Positions 10,521 to 25,500 of a stretch of DNA of 64,000 nt are shown in pieces. A program made the translations under genes and the position numbers. Numbering within the stretch: position 1 is the first letter of the stretch; each line of letters opens with the position of its first letter. This DNA is from Elysia chlorotica. Taxonomy: Eukaryota > Mollusca > Gastropoda > Plakobranchidae. The stretch spans positions 37,473-101,472 of the forward strand of contig RQTK01000670.1 of assembly GCA_003991915.1 (NCBI GenBank). Reading direction: 5' to 3'. The notes beneath the pieces were generated by a model. The model was not told where the DNA came from. It ran no database searches and saw only the letters and a list, made by a program, of their open reading frames with translations.

Positions 10521-13500
10521 GTTGAAAGCCATCCAGCAACAGGCCATTGGTCTGATGGGAGCACAGAGCATGATGGGAGGCATGGGGAGTTTGTCGAGTG
10601 GCCAAGGTCTGCTGAGTAATCCCCCTGGACCTCCTCCGCTCATGACAAATATGGGCAAGTTTCAAGCTCCAGGTAATGTAACAACACAAGAGCAAGAATG
10701 AACAAGTGGTTCTCATACTTTTCTCAGACTTCCCCCAAACAACACAGTATCAGTCTGTCTTAATCTGGCAATTAGAATGTAAATGCAACAGGACTTTCTT
10801 TTTATCCAGTTAATTGTTTCAAATGTATCTCTCAATTTTAACTTTTACTTTCTAAAATAATCATACAACTCACAGTGGTTCTACACTGATAGTGTTAAAA
10901 TGCGGTATGAAAGGAAAAGTCTGAAACTCGCCAGCATTGGATTTTCTTGTTGTCGACTGGTTGAGAATGTGAACCAAAAGAATAAGTTCTTTATATTTCA
11001 TGCCATTACAACAATCCTCATAATTCACACAATGAAAGGATTGGACAGAAATGCTGTGCATGTTTCGTTTCTATTTTAACCTCATACTAGTTTTTTTTCT
11101 TAACAGGTATGTTCATTGCTGGAAACCGACAGGGCATCAACACGGGCCCTGGTCTGTTGGGGGACCCTGGGCCGAGGGCCGGAATGTTGTCTGGTGGAAA
11201 AGACCAGCGTGGAGGTGGCATGATGGGGATCAACAATGATGCCATGATGAAGGAGAGAGACCGCAGGGACAGAGAGCGCCGTGACAGGAGAGAGGCGCGT
11301 CGCAAGAGATCCCGATCTCCAGTGGCAAAAAGGTCAAGGTCCCCTCCACCCAGAGCACGTAGCCCACGCAGCCCAGTGAAGCGCAGAGTGGTGCGTCCAG
11401 CTCCAAGATATGTTGTCCAAGTGCCTAAAATTCTGCTCGATGCGTAAGTGATGTCAGATAGAGTTAAATTTGCAGTATCAGGCTTTTAAAAAAATGTTTT
11501 TTTTTTTTTAACCTTTTCCTATCAAACGGCATAAATGCTTTGCGCATTGATAGTCTCTTGTGCTAGAACCTTTTTGTATTTGTTCCCAACTCAAAATATT
11601 GAAAAATCAAAGTATTTACCTTACATAGATTTTTAAATTCTCAAAATAGTGCGCACAATAGTAGCTTATATTAAGTTATTGAGTCATGGATTCAAATCTA
11701 ATGTTACTTAGATTTTTAGAAGTTTGTAAGTTAGTGGCTGTTTGATTTTCTTTTGCCGTAATAGTTTTTTTAACTGTTGGAAGTTTCTACTAATTTTTTT
11801 GTTTTAAAAATGATTTTTTAAATTATTATCAAAATCCACAGGGGCGTGCTAAAAAAACAAAAAAACATTCCTAATTAGACAACTTTTATAATTAAAAGAA
11901 CTCTGATGGTGCCATTGGTGCAATGGTCAGAGAATTGGGCCACCATTGTGAAGGTGCTGAGTTTGATCCCCGGTGAGAACAAGCTTGTTTTCTGGACCTT
12001 GTTTTAATCCAAAAAACGAATGGGTAGCTTGCTGAAACTCTGAAGTAAAGGCAAAAGTAAAATGAGGAGAGTAAAGGAATGACAACTCACCACACCATGC
12101 TATTTGCCTAAAAAAATCAGAACCATAACTCTTTCTCCAATGCTTTGTCAAAGAGTATGGGACCAACTTCACTTTGCTTTTACATATAGCTCTGCTTTGT
12201 TTGAATGTTTTAAGTAGGTTGTGAGTTTTATTTTGTGCACTATTTTTCATTTGTTTTCGTTCACAGCACAGACACCTGTGTTATCTCGCTAAAAAGCAAA
12301 TACAACAACCTGTACATCCCAAGCGACTTCTTCCATGCATCTTTTTCATGGGTAAACAACTTCCCACTATCAAGGCCATTCACTCTGGGGCAAGCTTGTA
12401 ACTTTCATGTCATGCACAAGGAGGTCCCTCCAATTCAGGAAGAAATTCCAGTCTATGAACCCAATGATGCTGATCACCTTTTTAGTGCAAAGGTAATTTT
12501 TTTTTTTATTCTTTCCTTCCTCCTCTTATAGTCGTTTTACTGAACTTACCATTGAGAGTGTCAAAAAAAAACAAAAAACAAGCAATTATAGTTTCAATGA
12601 AATAATCAGTATTTCTATGCATAGTTTCTGACCATTATTATTATATTTATATTTTATTGACTTTGTTCTTTCATCTGAAGTCATACAGGCATTTTTATTC
12701 TGTGTATAATTTCGGATTATTGCCTCATGTTATTGTTGTTATTTAAACTTATGTTGTTTAGATGATTATCAGTTGATCAAGGCATCATAGCCCTTGCTGT
12801 GCTGATGTGCTGTAAGAACAAACTCAACATGATCAAGGAAATCAAGTGTATGTTGAAAATGAAGACCACTTTCTTATCTCAACAAAGATATGAGTGGTGG
12901 TCTGAGAAAACCAGTCACATGTTGGAAATTTTGGATATGGAGTTAATGGTGTGGTTGGATGCACAAGAGCTTTCTGAACATTTACTTTTTGAATTTTGAA
13001 AATATCTTGATTAGGAGCTGAGTAACTAGAAAACAAACACGTATAGAAACAAGAGATTTTATTTACTTTATCAACATTATCACAGAAATGTTGTAATTTA
13101 TTAATAATTAGGAGCATGTTTTCAATTTTACTGGTACCTCTGCTTCTGTTGTAGAGGTTCTGTCGGTCGCCATCAAATCCTGGAGCGGGACGAAAGGTCC
13201 ATCTACAAAATGTGGTTGTTTTTGGAGATGGGGCAGGGCAAAAGATACACACAAATTTAAAGAGATTGTCTTTTGAGAGGATTCAAATTTGCTGCATCAC
13301 AATCATCATTCTTGGAAAAAAATTTTGAAAATCTTTATAGTGTTCAAGTGTTAAAACAAAATTTGTCTGAAAATGGAAAATCATTAGTGTGTAAAATATA
13401 TCCTTTTAACATTAGTTCAGATCACAAAAACTAATATCTCCTGAGTTTATAGATGGAAGAACACTAAGAAAAAGAAGGAGAAAACCTCTATTAAAAAATT

Positions 13501-16500
13501 TTACATTGAGATAAATTTTAAAATATCAAAGTTCAAAAAGAACCAATAGTTAAGTCTTTTAATGTATTTAAAAGAAAAGCCGACTTGTTTTCCTTCTCCA
13601 TTTCAGAGTAGGCAGCCATTTTTATAGCTTGTTTGCATTTGCCGTGGAATTCTGATTATTAAAGTATATCACAACAAAAAAGATAGAAAAAATGGAATGA
13701 AAAACAATATTAGATAGTTGAAGGATCCTGTATATATAGTGGCTTTTTTTGTTTGGTATAAATGGGGAAAAAATAACAAACGGCAAGAATGTTAAGAACC
13801 TGCAGACTAATGAGATCGCAGTGAATGTAGTGCGGATGTAAACAACTGTAGTCATGCACACTAAACACCAATGAATAGAAAAGAAAATAGAGAACACAAA
13901 GATATACGACACTACAGGGTTTATAATTATAGTGCCGGTACTACGCGGTGGCAAAGAGTACCTCAAAATTCGTCCAATTTCAACGAAATTCTCGATTTTT
14001 GGCAACCATAGGCTTTAAAAAAAGAATTAAATTAAATTATTTAGAGCATGAATTTCAACTCGTTCTTTCAGAACGTGTGAAAATGGTTAAACTATATGAC
14101 AGTGGTGTCAACTCAATTTTGACCTGGGTTCACCCTCTTGGCCTTTTCGGGCCTGTTTCTCAAAAGTAGATTTTGCGACAATCGACTAGTTTTCTCAGAC
14201 CACCTCAAATATATTATGTATATGATCTTAAGTTAGTGAGGTTTAAGCCTCTTGAATCCCTGTGGAACATAGAGCCATACATTTGGTAGTTATTACTTTG
14301 TATTTTTTTCCTAAAGGTGATGCTCCTGTCCAGTCCCGCTGAAGCAGACTTGTACAAAAAGTCGTGCTGTCTGGCTGAGGACTTGCCTGATGCAATGGAC
14401 AACTTCCAGCACCCAACTCGCTTATTACATTTCTTGGTGGGAACCCGGGGTAAGAACGAGCCGATGGCTATTGGTGGGCCTTGGTCACCATCCCTGGATG
14501 GTGCCAACCCTCAGACAAACCCCATGGTTCTCATCAAGACGGCCATACGAACCACACTGGCCCTGACTGGCATCGACTTGAGCTCCTGCACTCAGTGGTA
14601 GGTAGAATTTTTTATTGCGACTTAACATGATCTATTTCTATCTATTTGATTTCATGAAGGCTTAGTCAAAAGACTCCTACTCTCTCTGTCTCTCCTACTA
14701 TCATTTTAACTTTGCATTGAGAAATGGAAAATTTGAAGATAATGTATCTGAATTTTGCACCAAATAAAATTAAAGATTTTCTTATGTTTTTACAAATACA
14801 GGTTACATGCATGTTTGCTAATCTGTCAAAGCAACAAAAATTAAGTTTAAAACATTTTTAATTTTTCAATGATGCCTTTGTTATTGTGCTTCGCACCAAG
14901 CACATTATTTTCCAATTTAAATAAAAACAAAAAACACATGAGGTGAGTGCATGTATCCTTAACAATTATTTAGAGTTGAATTTTTAGTTTTATGATAAGA
15001 CACACAAAAAATTATCAAAACCTAATCAAGAAAAAAAATCATACCCCTTAAATTATTCCTAGAGGGAGTCAGAGTTGCAAGTTCTGAGTGCATGGATGGT
15101 GTATTATTCCAATTTTGATATAAGAGATCAAGTTCTTATGATGAGATCTCTTGAGGTGTAAAAATGAAAGCCAGACAGCATTTTTTAGCAATATGAGTAG
15201 TGTATAACTTTCATCTATCCCAGACCTTTTAGCAGGGAAAAAAACTTAGCCCACAGGTGATTGTGGGGATGAAACCACAGTTAATTTAAGAGATATGAAT
15301 ATATGTATATAATTTTTTTTTTTTTATAAACTTGATACCATAAAGAGTCTTTTTTTCTTTTCTTAAAAAAAAATATTTCTAGGAAAAAAAATGCTTTTAA
15401 ATCAATCATCACACATTTTGGTATCAACAAAGGCAATATTTTCCCCCTTTAGATTTAAGAAATGGTCCATTTTATCGAGCTGCATCTCATTTCATGTTAT
15501 ACTTAAAATTCAGATCCACTTGAAGGTAATTAAATTGTACATAATACAAACAAGAGCACCTAGAGCTATAATTATGATCCCTTTTATTGTTTTTTTTTTT
15601 AGAGGTGGCAACAATCTGTTGTTTTTTTTTTTTTGTTTTTTTCTTTGGTTGTATTTTTCATTGCAGCTGCTCTCAAAATTTGTTATGTCAAATTACTGAA
15701 CTAGTTTATTTTCGATATATTTTGTTTTTCAAGATGCATATAGAAGTCTAGTCCATTCTCCCGATTTATGAGCCATACAGAAACAAATCATATCACTCAA
15801 TCCTTTTTTTCTTTTTCAATTTGTGATAAATTTTGAAGACTTTCATTAAAAAAAAAAAAAAAAAGCAAAAAGCACTCTCTCTTTTTCTTTCTTTTTCTTT
15901 TTTTTTTTTACCTGAGGGCCTTCAAATTATGACACTCTAGAAAGGAAAACAAAAGTGGAAATTATTGTAACGTTTTGTATAATATTGTGCAAATATGGCA
16001 TTATTGTTTCCTTTTCTTTTTTTGTCTTCTATTCGATCTTCTTTTCTCTTGTTTTGTGTTCATTGAATGAATACCTCAAGTCTTGGATTTGAGGAGAATT
16101 CAACTGGGCACAGACCTTTTTCTATTTAAAAAAAATGTATTTTTCAACCCTGGAATGAAGGAGGTAATAGCTACCAACGCCCCCATCCTTTTCTATTTTT
16201 AACTTTTTTAAATTAAATATCTGTATAACTTATCCCGTGTCAGTGTGCTCTCCATGTGAAGTGTGCTATGGCTAGCCCAGTTTCCCAGCTAGCCTAAGTT
16301 AAAGCTTGTGCCGTCGTCGTGCTACCGCTCTCTCCATCTGTTGGCAGGTACCGGTTTGCAGAGATCCGCTACTTCCGCCCTGAGAGCAGGCACAAAGACC
16401 GGGTGGAGCCTGCCCGCGTGGAAACTGTCGTCCTTTTCTTACCAGATGTCTGGACATGCAGCCCAACACGCCTTGAGTGGGAGGGCCTCCAGGCGTCCTA

Positions 16501-19500
16501 CCAGCGCCACCTGCAGCTGAAGCTCAACCCAGAAGCTGCAGCGGCCGCCTCTCTGACTCAGGCACTGGTTCCCTACCTACCTACCTACCTATCTCGTCCT
16601 TATGATTGTATATACCTAACCATCACCTGTGGCTCTCATCCACATCCCCTTCCTCTCTCTTTCTCTCTCTAGGCTTGTTTACACAACCTCGACCAGACAG
16701 TGTTATGTACAACTTATCCTTCTCAGCAGCTGTTTTACAGATTTTTTTTGCTTGAGGAAATGTGAGATGGGCCAGTTTTCTAGTGACTGGATCTCTGTGA
16801 CATGGCACATGCTTACATTGATTCACAGCTTGGCCAAAACAACGCAACTGTGACAGATGATCTGTGTGAACTTGATTGGCCTGAATTTCTTTTTAAATTT
16901 GTGTATTACATATATTTCAGTGAATCCTATTTCGCACTGCTTCGCTACTTTTTGTGACAGTATAGGATCCCTGAGGCAGAAAACATATTTATCTAATTTT
17001 TAATCTAGCAAGAGGACAAGACACTTTGCAGAAACCAACAGAGTATCTTTTAGATTTGTGAAAAGCATATACCTTAGTTGCATTTATTATTATTATTATT
17101 TTTTTAACCTAAATGGGACTAGCAAAGCACAGCTTTCTGAGTACTCCAGCTTGTTACCAATAAAAATATGTATAATAATTTTTTATGTCGCTAACATTAT
17201 ATTTCATCTTTATTTTTAGGAAGAGGAGGAAAACGAGGAAGCAGAAAAGAGTGACAAAACTGAGGCCTCTCATTATTCTACATTGGATCCAAAGACCATG
17301 AAAGTTTGTATTTCTTTCATCTCAAAGTCTAGTTTTCATTTTCAGTACAGAGTAGAAATACAATCACTGTCTTTTCTTTCTTTCTGTCTTCTGTGCGGGT
17401 AGATTGTATTCAAATGATGATAAGCATATGTATCTCAATAGTTGATGAGGCAAAGTAAAGAATGAAGTAGAAGGACCAATATAGAATATCTTCAAATTTC
17501 TGTAGCGAATTGTAGTGAAATAACTCTACATGATTTTAGTCAGAAAAAACAACAACAAAACATATCAGATATTATTTGTATGACTTAAATTTAAATGAAC
17601 ACTAGGCCTAAAACAAGACTGTGCTCAACAGGTTGGAGACCTGCGAGCTGAACTGGAGCATAGAAACATCAGTCCAAAGGGCCTCAAGTCTCAGCTGATA
17701 GCCAGACTTTCCAAGGCTCTCAAGGCCGAACAAGAGAAGGAGCAAGAGGACAAGGAGATGGAGGAGATGGCAGAAAAAGCAGCTGTAAGTTGTTTTTTTT
17801 TCTTTCTTCTGGATATCCTTGCAGGGCCGTGATAAGTAATGCAATAAGTGCTGTATATCACTTCGTTATACAAAGGAAAGTGAAAATTTATTTCGGGTGT
17901 TGTAACAGTTAAAATTATATGCATTGCAGTTTTCATTTCGTGACTGCTTTTTAGGAGCAAGACTTTTTTTATTTTATTTCATATGAATTTATTTTTCATT
18001 TTAGATTATTTTCACCATAACAATAATTGTTATTTAAACAGGAAGAGATGGCTGCAAAAGCAGAGGAAGATCAGAAAAATGAAGAGAAAGAAGAAGAGAA
18101 AACAGAAGCCAAGAAAAAAGAGGTTTGTCGTTGATAAATATAAGATTAATGCATATGATCTCTTAGAGGATACCAATACAGTCTTTAGCATATCAGTGGT
18201 CTGAAATATTCTTTGCTTGCAAAATCGGTTTTAATCAAGTGAAAAACAGAGTCTAAAAATACAATTAAATTATAGCAAGTCATTTCAACCCCTTCAGTGG
18301 TTTTAAATTAGCAGTATTTAAATAATGAAACACAAGAGAAAGCTAGAACTTGGAAACAGGAAAAAATGAAAATGAAATATATAAATCTGTTGAAACCAAC
18401 ATTTTTTTGTTTCAAACTTCAAATAAGCATTTTTTTTTTAATGACTGTGTTAGAATATTTTTGTCTTTGATAGGAGGAAGAGCAGCAGAGGAAGGAGAAA
18501 CGCGAGCGCTCTGTGTGGGAGCGGCGCTACAAGCTTCCAGAGCAGCCAGCCATCGTTGTTCACCCATCAGCCACAGCCAAGAGTGGCAAGTTTGACTGCT
18601 CCATCATGTCACTGAGTGTCTTGCTGGACTATCGCCCAGAGGACAACAAGGAGCACTCTTTTGAGGTATACTCTTGACTAATGGTTGGATCGGTGTCAGT
18701 ATAATGTGGGAGGAGGGGGGCGGTGGTCCTGGGGTAGACCATCGGCTTCGGACCACAAAGGTCCGTATTTGAGCCCTGGCGATTTCACTCCCTACTGGTT
18801 GGGTTGTTGACAGTTTAATGTGACTGGCTGAGACAGGAGTCGTGGTATTCCCGCCCTGTCTCGTCCATGGCAACTCATAAAAATGTCAGACGTCAGTCTT
18901 GAATCCGTCCACAATATAGCCTATATAGTGCTAATGTTGGACGTTAAACCAAATCACAATCAACAGTATAATGTGAAAGGTGAGACAGGAATCCAGGTCT
19001 CCCGGCACTGTCCCTTGTGGCAGCATGTAAAATTATCAGTTGGTGTACGGCGACAATGTAGCCTATACTATGCTGACGTTTGGCGTTAAGCAACCGTCTC
19101 AACTCAACTCAGTTTCTTGCTCTTTCTTAACACGGTCAGTGTGAATATTGGATTTCTCTCTTGTTTCGGTTGAAATATAAACAGTCTAGTTAGATGTTTT
19201 ATCAATTTAATTTAAGTTTTAATAAATATTTAAGGACTTGTCCAGAAGACAAGGAGCACTTTTTTGAAGTAGATCACCGAGTTCCTTAACCCAATCAAAA
19301 TAAACATTGAATGTATCCCTTCTGTTGGTTGAAATGCAAAGGATGTTAACTTATTTTGTATGTTTTTGTGAATTAATTTATGTTGTGAGTTGATGCTTTT
19401 TCGCACTGTCAAAAAACAAACAAACAATGCTTTCATCCATTTTGTTGAAATAAAGGAAGTCTTTTCATTTTGAAGCTATGTGAATTAATATAATTGTGTT

Positions 19501-22500
19501 GTTTTTTTTTTATGAGAAGTAAAAACATTTTAAAGGTTTTTTTTATGTATTTATGATTAGGTATCTCTCTTTGCTGAACTCTTCAATGAGATGCTGATGA
19601 GGGATTTTGGATTCCAAATCTACAAAGCCATTGTTAATGCCCCCTCTAAAACAGAGGGAGAGAAGAAGAAGGTTGACAAAAAAGATGGTGATGAAAAAGA
19701 CAAGGACAAAGAGAAGGAAAAAGAAAAGGAAAAAAAGAGTGACAAAAATGATGCAAGTATTTATTCTTAATTGATAAATTTGTTTGACGAACTGCAATGC
19801 AAGCTACAAGTTTTCCAGGGTTGTTTTCAAATTAAGCCCACTAAGGAATAATTTTTGGTTAATTAAAAAATAAAGCCAAATAAAAATTACTAAAAACTTT
19901 AGGGTGTACAAATTGCATAAGTACATACATTTTCACAATTTGTATTTGTTCTGTATACTTAATGTTCATATATTATTTGTTTCTGACCTGCTCAGGCTGC
20001 ATTGCCTAGTAACAGGGATCACAATTTTCCGCGATTTTCAGCGGATAATTTCCGCGAACTCTCCCGAAAAAATTGTGAAATCCTGTCAACACTACCGTTG
20101 ATTAAAAAAGTAAAAAGTGCGATAAGGAGGCGACACTGCTTTCCCTTTCAAAACAGAAGTACCTTTTTTTTTCATCCTGAAGTTTCGATTTCAGATCTTC
20201 TATTACAATATACAATAATTGCTTTCGATTTAAAACGGAAGTACATGTGCGACGAAACTTGTTTTGCTCTCGATATCATTCCTGTAAACCTCCTAGTTCA
20301 AGCTATTCATTCTGAAGGATATTTAATTAGATTTTTCAATGTAACATTATTTGCGTTTCTTGACGCGACCCTTTAGACAACATTACATTGCCACTTATGG
20401 TAAAAGTAGATTTAAACATCGCCTTTCGGCTAAGATTTTGTTTTGTTTTTAACAAAATGAACGAGAAAAAGTGGTGAAAAAAATCGGACGGGATGTTAAT
20501 ATTACTTTTTGATCTATACACATTTCTTTGTTAAATATCGGTAGTCTATCGGGATGATCCATAATAGCCTATCAATTTACCGTGATTTGTTATTGACTTT
20601 ATTCGTCCAAACAACACTGATCTTGGCGATCTGTCTATCCTTACCTTCTGACTTGCCGTCATTTTCTAACAATGAATAGATCAAGATCTAGAATAAAGTT
20701 CTATTTTTGAATTGAAGCGTGTGATCAACACAACAATTATGTTGGCTTTCATTCACTCAGGTGTGATTTTATAATAATAACAAGATAGGAAAACTAAATC
20801 TATAATATAGAGTATCATCGCTAGCTTCCCGCACTCTGGGACTTAATGTAGATCTAGCAGAGCAATTATAAGTCCAAGATCTCTATTCAGTATTTCAATT
20901 TTTATGTCTCGATCTGTATTTTGAACTGTATACATGTACCTCTGTTACGTCTAAGGGATTTCAGGGAGAATCTGTGATAAGCTGTTTTATAATTGTATTT
21001 TCATGTTTAGAAAATGGTGTAAGTTCCGTTTATTCTGCCATAATTAAAAACGGGTGCACAAAATTTAATAGAGTATCTGTCTATAAATAGAATAATAAAA
21101 GCCTATATTTGAAAGCTTTAGACATGACAATTACATGTACAAGTCTAAATGTCTATTGTATAATAAGTCAGGAATGAGATAAAACAGGATGACTGAAATG
21201 AATAAGTGGATAAAATAGTTGTCTCTTGGCATGCTTCATTATTTCTTTTTATTGCTTAAAACAAGCTTATTATAACAATGGTTTGGGTTTACCTGGTCGA
21301 CTGTTGTAAATCCGTAGTTATATGGCAAAGTTCAGGGGTTGCAAATTTTTTTAACTGTGATCCTTGCACTAGTGAAAAGTCCAATTCCAGAAGAAAAGTC
21401 TTGTGATCCTTGATCTAGTTTGTTCAGAAATATGGTTTGTTTGTTGTTTTTAAAGAAAATAAAAAAATATTATAAGGTCTCAAAATGTATTGTAAATCAA
21501 TAACCTTTTATCTGCTTACTTTTTCAACCACACAGAGGTTCATGAGTTTTTTGCAAATAGTTGGGTGTTTTTTTTTCAATAGCACTTTTACTTTAATTTT
21601 CAGGAACCTAGCCCAAAGCGTAAAAAAACTGATGATAAGGTAAGTAAATTATTTCAATTTTGCTATTTCAATTATATATATATATAAATTCACCCTTTTC
21701 TTTAAGTAAATATAATGATGAGGACCTGTTTTCTCTTAAAGAAGAGTGACTCAACTTTAATGATTAATTGTGATTTAATCTAACATTTGATATTGGCTAT
21801 CATCATATCATGTTGTGAGAACCCCTGAAAGACCTTTGCCAGAATAATTACAGTCACTATCTTAAATTTTTTCTGCAGGATGAAAAAGATGAAAATGCCG
21901 AGGACAAGAGTGTCAATGGAGACAAGGATGACGATGATGATGAGGTCAGAGTTGATGTCTTTATAGAAATTCTTGACACAGATGACGCCACTTAATTTAA
22001 ATTCATATAGTAAATTAGTACTTACAGTAATATTTGTATTTGCAATTTCAATAAGCTCTCTCGGTTTTGTTTCTTTTTTTAGAAATTTAACTTAACACAA
22101 CTGAAGTGCCAAATTATTGAAAAACTGATGACAATCTAAATGGAAAATACTTATCTAATAACCTACACATTCATTTTCTTCCTCTAAATTGTTTGTTATG
22201 TGAACTAATGAGTAATATTTTAGCTTTCTAAAGGAATACTTGTTCTTAAACTGGTGTATATTGTCACTCTGCTAACATAATAGTCTATATCAAAATCAGG
22301 GGGGGGAGGGGGGGGGGGGGGGAAACCTTTACATTTGAAAAATTTGTCCCAGACACTTTTGTTGTTGTTATAAAATAAAACAGATAGATGGGGAATTATT
22401 CAAAGATTCTTCTGTGGATAGACCATTATGTTAGCAAGGTGGCAATATATGCTTAAATTTTAGCTGACTAGTTTTTTCAACTTCTATTTTACTTTTACCA

Positions 22501-25500
22501 GGCTATTTTGTCTATATATTTTAACAAGAAAACTGAGTGACTGTTTTTCTCTGTAATGTTTTAAAACTTGTCGAAATATCTTTTTTAAACTGTTAATAGT
22601 GACTATTAATGTATCATTCGTTAATAGATGTATGTTGGATACTGATAACTCTTCTTACCTTGAATCTTTTACTTATATGTGTTATGAGCATAGCATGATA
22701 GGCTTTGTGCAATCATCCTTTTAGATTGGGAAGAATTCAGCATCTAATAGTAAAATTCCTTTACAAATATTTATTTCATTAAAATTTTGATGCTTTTTCT
22801 TATTGATCTAACCTCAGGATGGTGATGATGAGAAAAAAGATAAAGGTAAGATTTTCAAAACTATCATTTTTCATGTGGATTGGCATAAAAGAAATTCATT
22901 TTACTGTGATGGATACTAAATTTGTTTTATTTTTATGGAAGAAAAAAAATTAGCTTGGCAAATAAAATTTTAACTGTTCATTTGATATGACAACTTGATT
23001 CGTTTGCACTCAAAGTTGAAATTGTTAAATTTGTGGACGTTGTTGTTATTGTTGTTGTTGCTGCTGTTGAGTCCAGTGGCCTCTGAGCTTTTGCTCTTTT
23101 GCCTTGGACCATGACGAAGAAGGCAGCAGTTCTTTGTAGCTGGGTCAGGCTGAATATAAAGTTTTGTGGCGGTCAGGACTCTAAGGAAAAAAACTGTTGT
23201 CTGAGTTGGTTGAGACCAGGATATTCCACAGATTGCAAATTCTCTGGACACAGTGGTGTGTGTTCTGGATTGAGTCTGCTCAGATGGTAGTTGAGGGAAT
23301 GTGGTGTGTTTACAGGATGAAAATAGACATTGTTCTTTCGACTCGTTTAAAAGCATAAAATCAAACATTTTAACACCTTCACCATCACTCAAGAGTGCAA
23401 AACACCAGAGTTGTGAAACATCTGAATAAATCTTTTTAATGGTGCCAGTTTTATGAGTAAAACCTATATTTATTCCTCAATATGTGTTTCTATCAGTGTT
23501 GTTCTTTTCTTAAAATAATAATTTATATATTTTTTGTGAATATTTTTCTTAATCATAAGAAGCCTATCCATTCATGTGTGAAAAACACCCGTCGTATACT
23601 CGTAAATAAGCTTCGCAATGGTTATATTGTCTACTACAGTATTTCCTCCTTGTATATCATTATTAGTGGAAAATTAAAAATGAAATTGCATTTCACCTAT
23701 ATTCAGATAAGAAACGGAAGGGAGAAGAAGAGAGAAAAAAGACTGTGGATCCTTTGCTGTTGCTGGCATGCTCCTACTTTGACCAGAACCACACTGGTTA
23801 TCTCACAGACAAAGACACAGAAGAAATAATACATACACTAGGTCTGAAACTATCTAGAGCTCAGGTAAGATTGTATCCAAAAGTAAGGCACCTAATGTAA
23901 ATCACCGAGTCAATTTTCTGTCCTAAATGATAGAACATACATTAGATTGTAAGCCAATTGGCTAAGGACTTATCGTAAATCATGGAATTTTAAAGCAAAG
24001 CCTCCAACAAAATGGTATACTTTTAGCTCTCACAGCTAAAGTAAGAAAAATAGGTACCTTAAAGGTCATATTCATGGCTAATATACTTTCTTTTTTTACC
24101 TGTGGGTCTTCTTTGTGTGTTAAGGGCAAGGTTTAATATCTGATGACATTACTCAAAATTAGGAGACGCAAATAAAAATCTAGACTTAACTTGTTATGGC
24201 TCATTAATTGGAAACATGTCACATCAGGTAAGGAAATGTTTCTCTGGCTCTTATTAGCAACTTGGGACTTTAAATGCTAACTCATCTATCATATACTTGT
24301 TTGAAGCCCAACTGAAACATAATAGTTACGAGACTATTAAAAGCTTTTCTTTTTCCCCACTTTCAGATCAAGAAGCTCATCCTGAAGGTTGTGCAGCGTG
24401 ACAGCTTCAGATACCGTAAGTTTACAGACAGTGCAGTGGACAAAGAGGGGAACCCCATAAAATCTGAGGAAGATGGAGCAGATGCAGATGGAGAACATAC
24501 CCAGACAGACCCGGAACATCTCGCTAAAGGTAAAGAGAGCTATCATTGTCTAGCAGTTGTAAAACAAAGAAAACTTAGCAAAACTTTAGTAAGAATCATA
24601 TAGCACAATGTTAAAAACAGTATGATTAACAGTATGATGGATAAATTTCAATGTATGTAAAGCCCGTATATTTTTTGTTTACTCAAGTTTGTATCGCAGA
24701 TATTCAGCTATTAAGTGGCCAGTGGAATTGTTTTTAAAAGGGATGTTGCTTATTAATTATATTTGTAATTGAAACTCAAAACTTTGTTATTTTTTGCATT
24801 TTTGCACTGATGACAGTTTACACACCATAATTATGCTCTGAAGCAGCTATATCTACTAAAGACAATCCATTGTAGTGACGTTGTGGGTGACAAACTTAAA
24901 TCGGCTGCTGTAAATAGTTGTTCTACCTTTTGGTTCTCTGAAAAGCTGAAGATATATTTTTTTAAGATGTATGAATCACATGAATACACGAATGATACTG
25001 ATGATACCATGCGATACGAGGTACTTGGAAACTAAAAAGGATGATATCAGACTTGCAAATATAACTTGTAAATACCACAATTTGTGTATCCCTGTTGTCA
25101 ATATTTATGGAAGTGTTTTTTTTTTTATGTCAGGTAAAATAAAATCAGTTCTAGAGCAGAATTCCATCTTAACATTTATTTATCAACCTGATATTTGCTA
25201 CAGGAAACAAAGAGAGCTTGCGCAAGCTTCTTGAGTTGTCTGGCGTAAAAGCGGAAACTTCTGGAGCTTCTTCAACATCCGCATCTGCAGCCGAGAGCAA
25301 AGATGAAAATTATGTGTATTACAAGGGAGCTCTGCTTGATATAGAATCACTGATGCAAAGACTGGAACGCAGCGAAAAATCCCGAACTGCTCTGGAGAAA
25401 AACATGCAGGAGCTGACAGAACAACTTAGTAAGTTGTACAGCTCTCTCTAAACTTAAGCAAATTTAAATAAAGTTGAGCTAACTTCCAAATTTTTTTTTT

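Noticed and set aside
11927..11975. Possible functional tRNA gene
   Set aside because: A- and B-box-like words exist, but I could not pair an acceptor stem or place a normal anticodon loop. A SINE head or tRNA pseudogene fits better.
20002..20376. 124-codon frame in CCAR1 intron 15
   Set aside because: No recognised domain, overlaps other frames, and lies wholly inside an intron defined by in-phase exon joining. It is probably a chance or repeat-derived frame.
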